A DNA stretch of 64,000 bases from Hyposmocoma kahamanoa (Eukaryota; Arthropoda; Insecta; Lepidoptera; Cosmopterigidae): assembly GCF_003589595.1 (NCBI RefSeq), contig NW_020653750.1, positions 5,406,363-5,470,362 on the forward strand, in the 5' to 3' direction. This document shows positions 32,100 to 44,150 of the stretch, in pieces; position 1 is the first letter of the stretch, and the number at the start of each line of letters is the position of its first letter. Position numbers and translations under genes: made by a program. The notes under the pieces are model-generated. The model did no database searches and was not told the DNA's origin. It saw only the letters and a list, made by a program, of their open reading frames with translations.

Positions 32100-35000
32100 A
32101 GAAATCTAGTTTCAATGGCAGTTGAATCTTAACAGAGTGTCAATAGAATGGCAGTGATCGCATTCATTCATTCACTCAATCACTAACGATCGAAGTCGCC
32201 TTATTAAAACTACCATGGATTATCCTGGATCATATGGATTATCATGGAATTAGTATACATATCTTAATTTAGTCTTCAAATTAAAGCCATCGTGACGCCT
32301 GAATCGATGAACGAAAAATAAATTATATAAAACATAATTATGTTACTTTCGCAACTGGTTACTAACCACCGACTTCGTACGTGGCCGAAGACTTGAGAAC
32401 TTGGACTAGAACAGTACTGCACAGTATCTAACGGGAAAGTGCGTTTACTGGCACAAAGTAACTGCTAAGTTTGACGTTGGTCTGAGTTTCGTAGTTCATG
32501 AGTAATGTAGGTAAATTTCACAATATAATTCATATTGTGACATTTACATCCCAAGAACAATGAAGTATTAAGTTTAAATTTACTTTATTATATTATACCT
32601 ACTTGAAAAACTTTTCTAGTTTTTAAGTACAAACAGAAAATCAACAAATAACAGAAAATCATCGATATTACAATTGTACTTGTTTTGTCATACGTTTCAT
32701 ATTTCGTCGCCATACTTCTCAAATTCCTATCTTAAAGCATAAAGTTACTGAAATGCAAAAAATGGATTGTATATACAAATTTTGCAGGCTGATTACACAT
32801 AACATTTCCTTCATATTCACACACTGGCTTTTACCTATTTTTAACGTAATACATCCGAATGAATACTATTGACAAAAAATTTAAATAAATAGAAAGTCTC
32901 GCCATCTCTTGAATAATCTCCCTTTATAAGAATTGACACGGTAAGGCATCGATTTGTCACACCTACAGCTATACTACCTCCGTGAATTGGTTTGAGTTTG
33001 GGTCTAATTTGTGGTTGGCTATGTGTGAATCCATGGCACTTGCGATACAGGGTTTCTCTAAAGCGATATAATGAGTGTTTGCATTATTAATATTAATAAT
33101 TATCTTACCATACATCGTCATCATACGCTTTGTACACTATCATCTATTCCAGGTTTTTTGTGACTTGGGAGATAACATTATACTACATCTTTTATTTTAA
33201 TAAAGCAGACAATTACATCAATTACCTGTTTCCGAACCTCGGCATTCCTTGTATTATGAATACCAATGCAAATGAATACGCCTCCCTCTGTATTAATCAT
33301 TCGGAGGCCTCAAATAATTTTTATTTACGCCGATAGCGTCATGCGTCACTAGTAATTACCATTAAATCCTCAAGCGTGCAGATGTTAGGTCACACAGGGC
33401 ATGACATGAGTTGCAACAAAATTTTAAAATCGATCGTACTTTGCATTTTCCTCGACCAACCAACTTTTGTGTGGTTTTCTCAGTCAATATCAAAATCGAG
33501 CACATCGTTTAAACATTTTTGTTCGTTTACGTTAAATTTTAAAGTTACAACTTACTTTTGACTCAGAAATGATGGCTCTTGACTTGACTAAAATATTAAA
33601 ACATTATACTTAGGTTGCTAAACACAACTCTTCGGTATCTTACTTATTACCTTCTGAGACACTACTTGGCCTTCTGTAGCCTTAAATTACCAGCAACCCT
33701 AATAAGAGACAAGGAGACGTTAAAGTCCACAGACTGCACGCCACCCGTGTCCCATCAAAAACATTTTTACGACCGCATGGTCAATAGCAGCAGCGATTGA
33801 TTTACAGCTGTTCTGTCGAAAAACATAAAATGCAACGGCTGCGGACATATTTACTTAATGGCTTGTTTGCCTTGTATCGTACAAACGACAACAGTTTGTC
33901 TTTGTTTGTACAAGGAACATACAAAGAGTAGTGGTGATTGAAGGACAATGTAGATGGCAAACAGATTTAAAATTCGTCATCTCGCCAAATACTTATTTAT
34001 TTAATACATACAGCTATTTTCATAGGACCATTTCAATACAGTAGTGAAGCATTTCTATTTACTGACATAAAAATAAATAATAATAATGTAATTAATATAA
34101 CACTTAAAGTAGTTCTAATGAAATAATCATTACTTAAATAAGTTTCGAAATAATTTGCTCAAGAATCTGCTTATTTGTATTCATAGTGTAAAGAATAAAA
34201 GAATAAAATATATAGATATGATATTGCAAGCAAAAAATATTTTATGATAAAGATGTGTCTTATTAATTGCACGTACTTTAATTCCCTTTTCAATGCGACT
34301 TCAAAGAGAATCTATATACTTTTTAGCAACAAATCTTTTAGAAAGTATACTCAGCAGTGCACACCTAAGCTATGCATTTCAGTGTGTATCTGTAGTATTT
34401 TCGAGAAAACTTCACACCAAGGATAAATATAGAATTTGCTAATTATTTAGGTAACGTTAGAATGCCACAATACAAATTTGAACTATTTTTTGAGTTTGAG
34501 GTGATGGTAGATTGGATCGTTTCTGCATAACTACACCCTAACCTATAGTCTGGGTTGTATTTTAAAAATCTTCAAAACAACATACATTTAAAAACAGATG
34601 TTATAATATTGACTGACACAATCCATTGACTACAAAATAAGTAATACTACTGGACTCCGGAATTTAACCCTTTGTGGCTTTCCGTGTCACTTATAGGGTA
34701 CTATGGGAAGATTCATTTGCAGCCAAGAGGCTCGAGTTAAGTTTATTATCGAGTGTTATGGTAGCACATGCATATGCTGGTTCCTAAAAACCACAAACAA
34801 AGGGTCAGAGCTAAATACATTACACTCCACATACTCTTCGAGCAACTACGTTAAATTGTTTATAAAAGCTTTCGTTGTTATGTGCTTCATTAGTACAGTA
34901 ATAAATGACGGTGTCACTGGCAGACCATTGTATTGTTTTTATCTACTAAATACTATTTCGATACGTGTAACATATGTGTACAAGACTTGTGGTTGAAATT

Positions 35001-35196
35001 TACAAAGCTACCAGACCCGTAATCGTAGTTTTTGATATACAAGTATTATTAACCGGGTATCCCCTAGTTGTTGTTCACACATCGTTAAGGTCCGATCTGC
35101 ACTTGTATAGTATTGTATAGATATTTTGAATAATATATGTACATATACATACATGTAAAAATTGTGTAAAAATAAATGTTCGTACCGCCGATATCA
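32100..35196. other. No gene recognised
   Basis: AT-rich stretch with one deleted SINE A (32973) and scattered frames of 60-97 codons that lack splice signals, start context or recognisable motifs. Confidence 0.45.
32973..33092 (+). mobile_element. Family A SINE with internal deletion
   Basis: Begins TACTACCTCCGTG and jumps directly to the body word GAATTGGTTTGAGTTTGGGT, so the A-box to B-box part is lost. The tail is an ATT-type run. Confidence 0.65.
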
Positions 35197-35546
35197 TTTT
35201 TTACGATACCATGTGACGGGACGAAGAAATAACAACGAGGTTCTAGTGGTAAGCGACACGCCTTTCCATAACAGTTGCAGTACCACTCAGAGCTCTACGG
35301 GGCGCTATATCGAAAAGATCTGAGGGGCGCTGCAACTGCGCCCGTCACTCTGAGATATAAGTTGACAAAAAACATGTGTCTGTAATTACACCAGCATTCT
35401 TACCCTTCCAAACTGGCACGCAGTAATGATCACATTACTACTTGGCGGCAGAAATAGGTCCATACATATCTAAGTCCTGAAGTACTGTCACCATTGGCAG
35501 TACTTCAGGACGAACTCCTTCACAAGAAGCTCTACTGGTGCTCTTA
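35197..35546 (-). mobile_element. Family B repeat with internal insertion
   Basis: Minus-strand copy from TACGATACCATGTGACGGGA to AGAAGCTCTACTGGTG. It contains extra bases at about 35235 and 35300 and a ~35 bp insertion near 35460-35495, where CAGTACTTCAGGA is foreshadowed by the inverse TCCTGAAGTACTG. Confidence 0.75.
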
Positions 35547-35555
35547 CACTTAAAC

Positions 35556-35700
35556 TTTCCAGTATAGATCGAATCAGTAATCAGGATATCCGCAAGGGAA
35601 TCAGACTAACCGACATAGCCCTAAGAATTGCAAAACTTAAGTGGCAATGAGCAGGGCACATTGCTCGCAGAACAGAGGGCCGACGGGCCAATGGTGGCAG
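35556..35700 (+). mobile_element. RTE-type LINE C-terminal fragment
   Basis: Plus-strand reading RISNQDIRKGIRLTDIALRI then AKLKW, a stop, and AGHIARRTEGRRAN. This is the conserved LKW-x-GHIARR stretch near the C-terminus of insect RTE ORF2. Confidence 0.65.
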
Positions 35701-35753
35701 TACTTCAGGACCAACTCTTTCACAAGAAGCTATACTGGTACTCTTAATTGTGG

Positions 35754-35932
35754 GGAAATTAACGGCACATTGGACTTGTCAACTTACATCTCAGGGTGAC
35801 GGGCGCGGTGGCAGTGCACCTCGGATCTTCGGGATTTAAAACTCAGAGTGGCACTGCAACTGCTGTGGATAAGCGTGTCGCTTACCACCAGGCGCAAGAC
35901 TTGTTCGTCCCGTCACTTGGTACCATAATAAT
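35754..35932 (+). mobile_element. Family B repeat, 5'-truncated
   Basis: GGGGAAATTAACGGCACATT through GGTGACGGGCGCGGTGGCAG to CCCGTCACTTGGTACCATAA. Directly preceded by an RTE fragment and a second copy of the 5' B words in inverse order. Confidence 0.75.
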
Positions 35933-36057
35933 CTCAGTTTTTTTAGTACAGAGTACTAAAAAAAAACCGACCTCAAAAGTACGTGGAATTACGTCTATTT
36001 GCTAAGTTTTATTGAAATATCCCGTGTAGTTCGCCACTATACAGGACTTGACACAGG

Positions 36058-36722
36058 AGATAATAAAAATCGGTTCTCACTACTCAAAGTATATTGAGAG
36101 AGAAAAACGCCTGAAATTGGAAAATAGCAAAATCAACCATAAAATAATTGCTCCTTAAGTAAAATTTAGCGCCTCTATTTATAAAAATGAATGTTCATGC
36201 GTGATCAGCCACTCTTAGAGGTGGATGATTTTCTCCAAAATGAAATGGGACCACTATGGAGGTACCCTCTTTCCAACAAAAAAATAATGAAAATTGGTTC
36301 ACAAATACCGGAGTGATCGCGTATCATACATACAAAAAAATAAACAGTCGAATTGAGAACCTCCTCCTTTTTTTGAAGTCGGTTAAAAAATTAGTTCGAG
36401 AGAAAAACGCCTTCAATTGGAGCTTGGAGCTTCAATTGGAGGATTTTTGCTATAAAATCAACCATTAAAATAATTGCTCGTTACAGTAATTTTAGGTGCA
36501 ATCTTTAAAAAAATGTTTTCATGCGTGAACAGTCACCCTTAGAGGTGGAATATTTTCTTCAAAATTATATGGGACCACTACTGAGGCACCCTCTTTCCAA
36601 CAAAAGAAAAGAAAGAAACATCGAAATCGGTTCACAAATGCCTGAGTTATCGCGAAACACACATACAAAAAAAACACAGTCGAATTGAGAACCTCCTCCT
36701 TTTTTGAAGTCGGTTAAAAATT
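36058..36722 (-). repeat. Family F: two tandem ~330 bp copies
   Basis: Each unit contains GAGAGAAAAACGCC, TGGGACCACTA, GCACCCTCTTTCCAACAAA-like words, CAGTCGAATTGAGAACCTCC and ends TTTTTTGAAGTCGGTTAAAA (near 36377 and 36720). A short duplication (AGCTTCAATTGGAG) occurs at the junction. The end word read in reverse (TTTTAACCGACTTCAAAAAA) is common in lepidopteran repeats; its class is not determined. Confidence 0.65.
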
Positions 36723-36917
36723 GCAAAATCAGATTCTTTATTATGTTTTGTATAGGTATATTAATAAAATGCTACATTTTAATTAATCTTAATTTATATT
36801 CTTAACACGGCTGCATAATTAGTCAATAAATGAACTAGTTTAATCTGAACCACTATTCATCAAAAATTGTATTGGTTACAAATGCGATAACTTATTTTTA
36901 CAATTTACAAAAAAAAT

Positions 36918-37095
36918 GTAGATAGATAGGTAGATAGACAGATAGATAGAAAATTCTTTATTGTTAACACCACACAGATAGAGAGATTACAGGACAAAAT
37001 TAAACACATTAGCAGGGTAACAATTGGCGTTGCTTACAGCGATTTCTTCCAGACAAACTTAGGATGGCGAGAGACTAAACATGAATAAAAGCGGG
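36918..37095 (-). mobile_element. LINE 3' end (CR1/L2-like) with GATA-type run
   Basis: A GATAGATAG-rich run (36918-36952) then TTCTTTATTGTTAACACCAC and GCTTACAGCGATTTCTTCCA. The AGCGATTTCTTCCAG word is typical of the reversed 3' region of an insect CR1/L2-type LINE; coding sequence is not preserved. Confidence 0.45.
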
Positions 37096-37582
37096 GGTGC
37101 TAGATATGTATTACATTAATAGAACAATAAACTATCTAGGATAGACAATATATCTTGGAGACAAAGTATCTTTCAACTTTGTTCAACTATGGACTTAAAC
37201 CACAAAAGTTAGCTAATACTTTCTCTGAAAGAAAATTTATTTACTATGTACTCGTATTTGTCACTAATGGGCGCAACTTGGGAGAAGATTCTATGAAAGA
37301 ACTCGGTAAATAAATGCCCAAAATAATTGTATTATGATATTGTTTTCTGTAATTCTAGGTAAGCTAATCTTTATTTTATGTAGCTTGTAATTATCACTCG
37401 AATATTACCTTTCGACGTTAGGGAATAACGGAATTAAATGCTTTGTTCAGATTACAAGTGACGAAAAGGAGGCTTGATGAAATGTTAATATTAAGAGACT
37501 ACAATTAGTCAAGAAGGAGGCGGACAAACATATTAATCTTTTTGAATAGGTAAGTATAATAACCTGTTGTTTCGACGTTAAT

Positions 37583-38079
37583 AGATTACTAGTCTATACT
37601 GGAAAGTTTAGTACTTTGAAATAAATTTTCCACGAAATAAAACTGACTCTACAGTTTGCAGAATTAAAGCTATTTCGTGATCGTTATTTCAGCCAAAAGA
37701 CCACTTCTGAACTTCCACTGCTGGACATAGGCCTCCCCCAAAGGTTGCCACAACGACCTGTCCTGCGCCGCTTGCATCCAGCGGATTCCGCAGCCTTCAC
37801 CAGATCATCAGTTCACCTTGTAGGTCTGCCCACGCCGCGTCTACCGGTACGCGGTCGCCACTCAAGAACTCTTCGGCCCCATCTGCCATCTGTTCTGCGA
37901 ACAATATGCTCTTTGCCACTGAAGTTTTGCAATTCTAAGGGGCTATGTCGGTTACTCTGGTTCCCTTGCGGATATCCTGATTACTGATTCAATCTATACT
38001 GGAAAGTTTAGCAGTTTGAATAACTTTTTCACGAAAAAAATACTGACCTCTACAGCTTGCAAAATTACAGCTATTTGCG
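37583..38079. repeat. Direct repeat (~95 bp) flanking the RTE fragment
   Basis: Copies at about 37583-37680 and 37983-38079 share TCTATACTGGAAAGTTTAG, TTCCACGAAA/TTCACGAAA, ACTGACTCTACAG/ACTGACCTCTACAG and TTACAGCTATTT-type words. The right copy is continuous with RTE coding sequence, so the left copy is the extra one. Confidence 0.6.
37696..37985 (-). mobile_element. RTE-type LINE C-terminal fragment and 3' end
   Basis: Minus-strand pieces VTDIA, EHIVRRTDGRWGRRVLEWRP, RTGRRGVGRPTR then TDDLVKAA, ending with GAGGCCTATGTCCAGCAGTG (EAYVQQW-type terminus, frame-shifted). Flanked on both sides by a ~95 bp direct repeat. Confidence 0.7.
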
Positions 38080-38329
38080 AAATTTTATTGAAATCAATGA
38101 AAAGTGGGTGAAATCCAGAAAAAACCGTATACATCCCCTAATTTCCTACCCTAAGAGCATAGATTCCCAAACTTTTTGGCTCACCGCCAACTTAGGTAAG
38201 ACAAAAATTTCAACGCCCACCACCGCGATAAATATTGAAAACGCGTATTCTTTATATTAACTTAACAGCAAAAAATCACGAGGAAAAGAATTATATAATA
38301 CGTAGTGTAGATTATATAGATAATTCAGG

Positions 38330-38655
38330 TTTCTTTTTTAATTTCGGTAGCACCCCCTGGAGAGCATCAACCCAATTGCTTCCGAGACTCATAGTCCCTA
38401 GGATTCTTCAGCGCCCACTGGGGATAGTAGTTAAATTGAGAAACTGTGCCTTAGAAGTAAAATATTTTCTTAAAATTTTAATGGGACGACTAATGAGGTG
38501 CCCCCTTTCCAACAAAAAATAATCATCGGTCGAAATCATCAATCAATCAATCATCGAAAAATCGGTTCACCAATGACGGAGTAATCGCTTAACATACACA
38601 CAAAAAACTACAGTCGAATTGAGAACCTCCTCCTTTTTTAAAGTCGGTTAAAATA
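38330..38655 (-). repeat. Family F copy
   Basis: TGAGGTGCCCCCTTTCCAAC, AATCGGTTCACCAATGACGG and CAGTCGAATTGAGAACCTCC, ending TTTAAAGTCGGTTAAAA; a CAATCAAT-type run interrupts it at 38540. Confidence 0.6.
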
Positions 38656-39267
38656 GCATTCAAATAAGAAAACGTAAAGAGCAACGTATAGATTATCTAA
38701 GTGTCTTCATAACGAGAGGCTTGATAATTATAATTTAACATAAGCTTTTGTTTCCAACATCTTTTGGGTCGGATCTCGTAATCCTGCGCCATTCGTTTAT
38801 ATTTCTGTTTAGTCCGGGCAATAAGCCCGTCAGTGTCATGTTGATTATTATTTCTGTGACATACTCATATTATGACAATCTCAGGATAATGGTGAGGTAA
38901 CAATTTCAGAAATAGATTTACCTAAATATATGATTAATGCATATTAGTTTAATCCACACCCATTTTTTCTTCGTGAAACAAGAGGGAAACAATTAATTGA
39001 AATTGATATTTTATACTTCTTTTTTTGATATCCCATTTGATATAAAGAAAACGAGAAGCTACATCCATTACAGATTTAAGACAGCAAATCATTCTTGTTG
39101 TTTTTTACCGCCATAATCTGTGTACAGAATCGTGATTAATTGCAATACGAGAGGAGTGTGTACAGATGTGTAACCTGTAAAAAAACAGTAATTGTCTTCT
39201 TTTTCACAAACTTCGTAGTACATAGCAGAGTACACTATATAGTGCATATTTTATGAATATACATTGT

Positions 39268-39445
39268 TATAGGAAATGAAACTATTTTTCCGGATTTAAA
39301 TCGCGAATATTTGTTTTTTCAAACAAAACGACGTTTCGGGCCCTTTACAGGTCCCATTGTCACGGTTGACTGTGACCATGTCAAAATAGAAAAAGAAAAA
39401 TAGTTTCATTTCCTATGTGTAACAATCGCGAAAACTTAAGAACTC
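39268..39445 (-). mobile_element. Family H foldback repeat, inverted copy
   Basis: TAGGAAATGAAACTATTTTT, CGACGTTTCGGGCCCTTTAC, AGGTCCCATTGTCACGGTTG, and TTCATTTCCTATGTGTAACA with ATCGCGAAAACTTAAG, the inverse of the 29291 copy. Confidence 0.65.
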
Positions 39446-39860
39446 GATATATACGTTGTTATTTTACAAAAAGTAATTAAAGACGTAAAGATACGGCATA
39501 CATTATGAAAATATCCGAAAAGATAAAATTCGCATCCAATCTCCTCGTTTCGCAATCAATGTTTAGTTTATTTAGCAAAATAAATAGAAAATGAGACTGA
39601 TTGAAGACCACAAGTTGTAAACAGCTTGATTACTCTAAAATAGAAGACAAGTAATCGAGTTTTATTTTTTTAAATAACCAAGCGACTGAATAAAAAAGTC
39701 TAGTACCTGTTGATAAGCGACACGCCAGTCCATAGCAGTTGCAGTACCACTCAGAGCAATAAATCGCAAACATCTGAGGGGCACTGCCACACTTATAGAC
39801 ACATAGACACAGAACGCATTAAGCCAGTCAGAACACGTTTTATGTCAATGTCTCTAAAAA

Positions 39861-40081
39861 AACTGCCTCCGTGGCCGAACGGTTACCACGTTTCCGGACT
39901 GCCACGCAGAGGTCCCCGGGTTCGATTCCCGGGCCGGGAGAAATATTTGTATGGCCTACATTTATTTCTCTCGTGAGTTTGGGTGTAATTTGTGGTTGTC
40001 TATGTGTGTGTCCATGGCACCCGCGACACAGGGTTTCCCTAGTGCGGGGCTATGTTGAGTGTGTGCGTTATTATTATTATA
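39861..40081 (+). mobile_element. Family A SINE, full length, followed by a hairpin
   Basis: Best-preserved copy: CTGCCTCCGTGGCCGAACGG, GGTTCGATTCCCGGGC, the whole body and a TTATTATTATTAT tail. It continues without a break into a hairpin at 40082-40170. The same SINE-hairpin junction occurs at 43511. Confidence 0.9.
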
Positions 40082-40170
40082 ATGTAATAAGAGCGAAAAA
40101 GATGTGCCTTTCGCAACGGAGGGTCCGAACGGAAGCGAAATGTGAAGCGTCTTTTTCGCTCTTATTACAA
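40082..40170. repeat. Hairpin (MITE-like) attached to a SINE A tail
   Basis: The arms TGTAATAAGAGCGAAAAAGA and TCTTTTTCGCTCTTATTACA are exact inverse complements around a ~45 bp centre containing TTCGCAACGGAGGG. The arms lie directly after the SINE's ATT tail. Confidence 0.75.
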
Positions 40171-40318
40171 GGATACAAGGAAGTGCCACGTGCCTGTAAT
40201 TTCACCATCGCCCTTACTCTTCAAAATCGGAACGCAGGAATCGGAATGCTTGGCGGCAGAAATAAGTAAAGTGGCAGTACTTCCCTAGACGTACACATTC
40301 TTATGGAGTTTTACTGAG

Positions 40319-40535
40319 TTCTTAGGTTTTCGCGTTTGCTATTGGGGATGAAAGTACGTGAAAACCACCCTATTTTATGTAACATACAGTTCATAATAGG
40401 GTGGTTTGCAATAATATTAGATATAATTGTATAATGACTAATACTATCTCAGGTTGGTGTGTAACTTTGTTGGTTCGTTTGAAAAATCAAAACAAATATA
40501 CGCGATTTCAGACCTCTAAATATATTTATTTCCCA
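40319..40535 (+). mobile_element. Family H copy with inner hairpin insertion
   Basis: GTTCTTAGGTTTTCGCGTTT at one end and CAAATATACGCGATTTCAGA at the other. The centre holds an inverted repeat AAACCACCCTATTTTATG / CATAATAGGGTGGTTT at about 40363-40410. Confidence 0.5.
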
Positions 40536-41332
40536 GACGAGATATAGTTCTTGAATACAAATAGCATCGACTCAATCTCCATTCCAATATGAATTTGAAA
40601 TGATATCAATCTCTTCCCGAGTTGAGTTTCCAAATACAACTATGTACCTAAAATTCTCTAGGAAATAGAATATCGTAATCTTAAATTTGAATTCTCTAAT
40701 CTTAATCTTTGGTGAGAGGTCCAATTACGAGTTTTCTTCAAAATTCACGGGCGATCTTGAATTAACTCGAAATCAAACATCCAAATTTTGTCAAAGAAAA
40801 GTTATACTCTAAGTAAATAATATTAGGGAAATGTGTTATCAACAATATGGCTGCTTACAAATAAGAATACATCAAAAACAACAGTATTTTTGCATTATTA
40901 TATGTTAGCCGAGTAATTTCAGCAAAATTTTTCACATAACAAAAAATAAGAAATTACTTCAGAAGAAGATTAGTGAATTGGATATTTACTTTTGGACATT
41001 TCTTGCTCTTCCTTAATCTAGGGGCTAGTTTTTTGTAAATGTAGTGTTGCGAACGCAACTGAATTTGTAGTAAAATTTAATATAACTTTCAAAGCATTAA
41101 CTAAACGCTCGTCAAGGGCACATTACGTAGGCGCCTTTTTTGAACCAATCAACTAACACCACATGCATGTTATTTCACCCCTACCACAATTTAACGAACT
41201 TTTCGTATGAACTCAAAAAGGTCAAATAGTACGTTCACCTTTGAATTGTACTTCTTTAAGAAACCACCTCTGTTTAACGATTAATGGCACTACTAAAACT
41301 GCAACCTATTGCCAATATATTACAGTCTACTT

Positions 41333-41640
41333 AAATCGTCTTTTAATTTTACGAGCTCGTCGAGATCCTCATCAACTTCTACTTGGGTCTGGCGGCTACA
41401 TGTAGTAAACTGCATTGAATCCTTTCTATCACCTTGTCTTTAACGTAATAAATGATATATTGCCAGTTTTTCTTTTATTTGGACGAAACAAGAGATGTTC
41501 TCGAACATCCTCGTCTATGCTTAGCTTTTCCTTCTTTCTTAACTTCTAAATCTAAAGGTTCTTTTTCGTCATGTCGCCCATAAATCAGCTTTCAATTATC
41601 GTCAGAGTGCTTCTATTCTCTTTCATTATTGCAATTATCC
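41333..41640 (-). pseudogene. Coding-like charged stretch, possible remnant
   Basis: On the minus strand two adjacent, frame-shifted pieces look protein-like: GRHDEKEPLDLEVKKEGKAK followed by HRRGCSRTSLVSSK and a stop, then QVEVDEDLDELVKLKDDLSR with L and a stop. They are strongly charged, but no family is recognised and there is no start codon or splice frame to join them. It may be a decayed gene or retrocopy, or chance in low-complexity sequence. Confidence 0.22.
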
Positions 41641-42145
41641 TCTTCTCTGTCACTCTTTCCGTCCAGTTATTTTTTTCCAACCTCCTCCTGCACTATACCG
41701 CAAACATTTTATTTTTCAATTTAGAGTTAGAACGAAATATATTAACAGAGGTATAATAATAACATTCAGTATTTAATAAATTTATTACTCAATTAACAAA
41801 TCATCAACAACAATATATTGAATTCTATTTTATCAAACAAAACGTTCGAATTATTTGTGAAATGTCTTGTTAAATGTCCACTTCCACTTGAAATTACAAA
41901 GGACGTGTAAGAATAAATCCGTTTACTTTGAACTGTGTCTATTTAGAATTGAACGGTGAATAGGAAAGAACATAAGAATTAGAAGATCTTTAAAAAAATG
42001 TCTGCTTGAGATAAAGCGGAAATAATTATGACATGTAGGCAACAATATATTTTAAAATTTAACCAAATGATTTTTGAAATAAAATTTGAATTCAGAAAAA
42101 TAGCATTATTATCTCTGAAAGCAGTTAATAAAAAAAAGGATCCTA

Positions 42146-42296
42146 ACTGTGTCCCAAGTGTCTGTAATTTCACCAGCATGCTTATCCTTTAAAACTGGAA
42201 CGCAGTAATGCTAACATTACTGTTTGGCGGTAGAAATAGGTAATGTGGCTGTATTTCACTGGACGAACTCTCACAAGAAGCTCTACCGCTATTCTA
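42146..42296 (-). mobile_element. Family B repeat, 5' half
   Basis: GTGTCTGTAATTTCACCAGC through TGTTTGGCGGTAGAAATAGG to AGAAGCTCTACCGCT; the 3' half is absent. Confidence 0.72.
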
Positions 42297-43319
42297 TATT
42301 GAAACATTAAAAAATAACTGAATTAATAATAACCGAACCGAACGAATAATAATTTATTTTCAGTGAATGTTATTAGGTGACGTACTTAATATTTATAAAG
42401 ACGAAAATTATGATGACTCTGAAATTCAGTGTGACTGGAATTGATTTAAATGTTAATTGAGATTACTTTATGAATATTCACGTTCACTTAAACTGATATT
42501 ATAATTCTATCACGGCAGTAATATCATTCAGCGACTTGTCTTGGCACTTATCATGTATGGAGAGCATACAAGATTAAGGAGATTTATGTTGATTTCAAGT
42601 GCTGAAATAGATATTGTACGTATAACTATGCAGAATTGGCGTGGTTTAAATAACCTTATAGTTATGTTTTTAATTATAGATCATAATGATGTTTAGTAGA
42701 TTACTAGAATGAAATAATTATTGTTTTTAATCCATTCATGGACGTTATGGCATTTGCCTTAAAATATCAGAGTATGATAGTACGGGTGTGGCCTAGCTTT
42801 AGAGTAAAAGAGAAAGTTCGGTCCACATAGATTTATTAAAAGAAGAAAAGAAGGGAACAAAACAATACGATGATATACAAAAAAGATAAACGATATACGA
42901 TAACGATAGATAAACGATAACGATAACACTCCCTTCTAGTAAAAACTCCGATGTCCAGGCACTTACCCCAAGAGGGCCTATGTGCGTATATATATGTAAT
43001 GCTTTAAAAACAGTTCAAGTGGAGTTAAAGTTTTACATGATGATACGCACGTCCTCTTGCTCCAATAATTTTGATGAGAGCGATGACGGAACGAATCAGC
43101 GTAAGAATAATGAAGGCAAAGGAATTCGAGAATGATTCAAAATTTTAAAAGCAAGTAATCAGGAACCAGTAAAGAGGGTTATAAAAAGGTGAGATGACGT
43201 TTCACTATCTCTCAAAAAGTAACTACAGGTTTTACAATGCGATTTCCAAGTGTTTTCTATGTAGTTACCACCTACTAATTCTCTATACAGCGTATTAATA
43301 GCGTACTGAAATTCAATTT

Positions 43320-43511
43320 AACTGCCTCCGTGGCCGAACGGTTACCATGCCGGGCTGCCACGCAGAGGTCTCAGGTTCCATTCCGAGGCCGGGAGAGTGA
43401 GTGAGTTTGGGTGTAATTTGTGGTTGTCTATGTATGTGTCCATGGCACCCGCGACACAGGGTTTCCCTAGTGCGGGGCTATGTTGAGTGTGTGCGTTATT
43501 ATTATTATAAT
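43320..43511 (+). mobile_element. Family A SINE carrying the start of the same hairpin
   Basis: Full head and body with the B box altered (GGTTCCATTCC), ATT tail, then TGTAATATGAGTGAAAAAGA and TTCGCAACGGAGGGT up to about 43553, where the hairpin is cut off. The upstream flank (GAAATTCAATTTA) differs from that of the 39861 copy. Confidence 0.85.
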
Positions 43512-43851
43512 GTAATATGAGTGAAAAAGATGTACCTTTCGCAACGGAGGGTTAATGATTTATGCGGACACATTTATAGTTGTGGACGACAGCACGGTGG
43601 ACACCGATGTATTTGCTTCAGATGATACAGGTACATCTCAGTGCCATTGAACTTTGTAATAACAAAGTAAGTTTAAGCCAAATTTTCTCTTTAAAACGCA
43701 TTTGCTTCAGTATTAATTTAATGTGACACAACGGCTATCATTCTATTACTACCACAGCCGCACTTTCTTTTATACCACAATGTTGACGGGATCAACCGTA
43801 TTGAATCAACGTTAGCGCTACGGCGTAGCTACTACCTAACTTTAGTTTTAT

Positions 43852-44150
43852 AATACGTAGTGACTAAACGAACGAGTCGTATGCCTGGTGGTAAGCGACA
43901 CGCATATCCATGACAGTTGCAATGCCACACAGAGCTTTAAATCGCAAAGATAGGGCACTGCCACTGCGCCTGTCATCCGCTGACATAAATTCATTAGTCT
44001 CACATCTCTGTAATTTCACCAGCATCCTTACCCTTAAAAACCGGAACGTAGAAATATTCACATTACTGCTTGGCGGCAGAAATAGGTAAAGTGGCAGTAC
44101 TACTCTGGACGAACTCGTTCACAAAGAGCTCTACTGCTACTAAAAATATC
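43852..44150 (-). mobile_element. Family B repeat, near full length
   Basis: From TACGTAGTGACTAAACGAAC to AGAGCTCTACTGCTACTAAA, with TGCTTGGCGGCAGAAATAGG intact. Confidence 0.8.

Larger units (their letters stand above)
39697..40318 (-). mobile_element. Family B repeat split by SINE A plus hairpin
   Basis: 3' half on the minus strand at 39697-39791 (GATAAGCGACACGCCAGTCC, TGAGGGGCACTGCCAC) and 5' half at about 40182-40318 (GCCTGTAATTTCACCATCGC, TGCTTGGCGGCAGAAATAAG). The ~390 bp between holds unassigned sequence, SINE A (39861-40081) and its hairpin. Confidence 0.7.

Noticed and set aside
39871..40269. 132-codon plus-strand open frame
   Set aside because: It runs through SINE A, a hairpin and part of a family B repeat, so it is a chance reading of mobile DNA.
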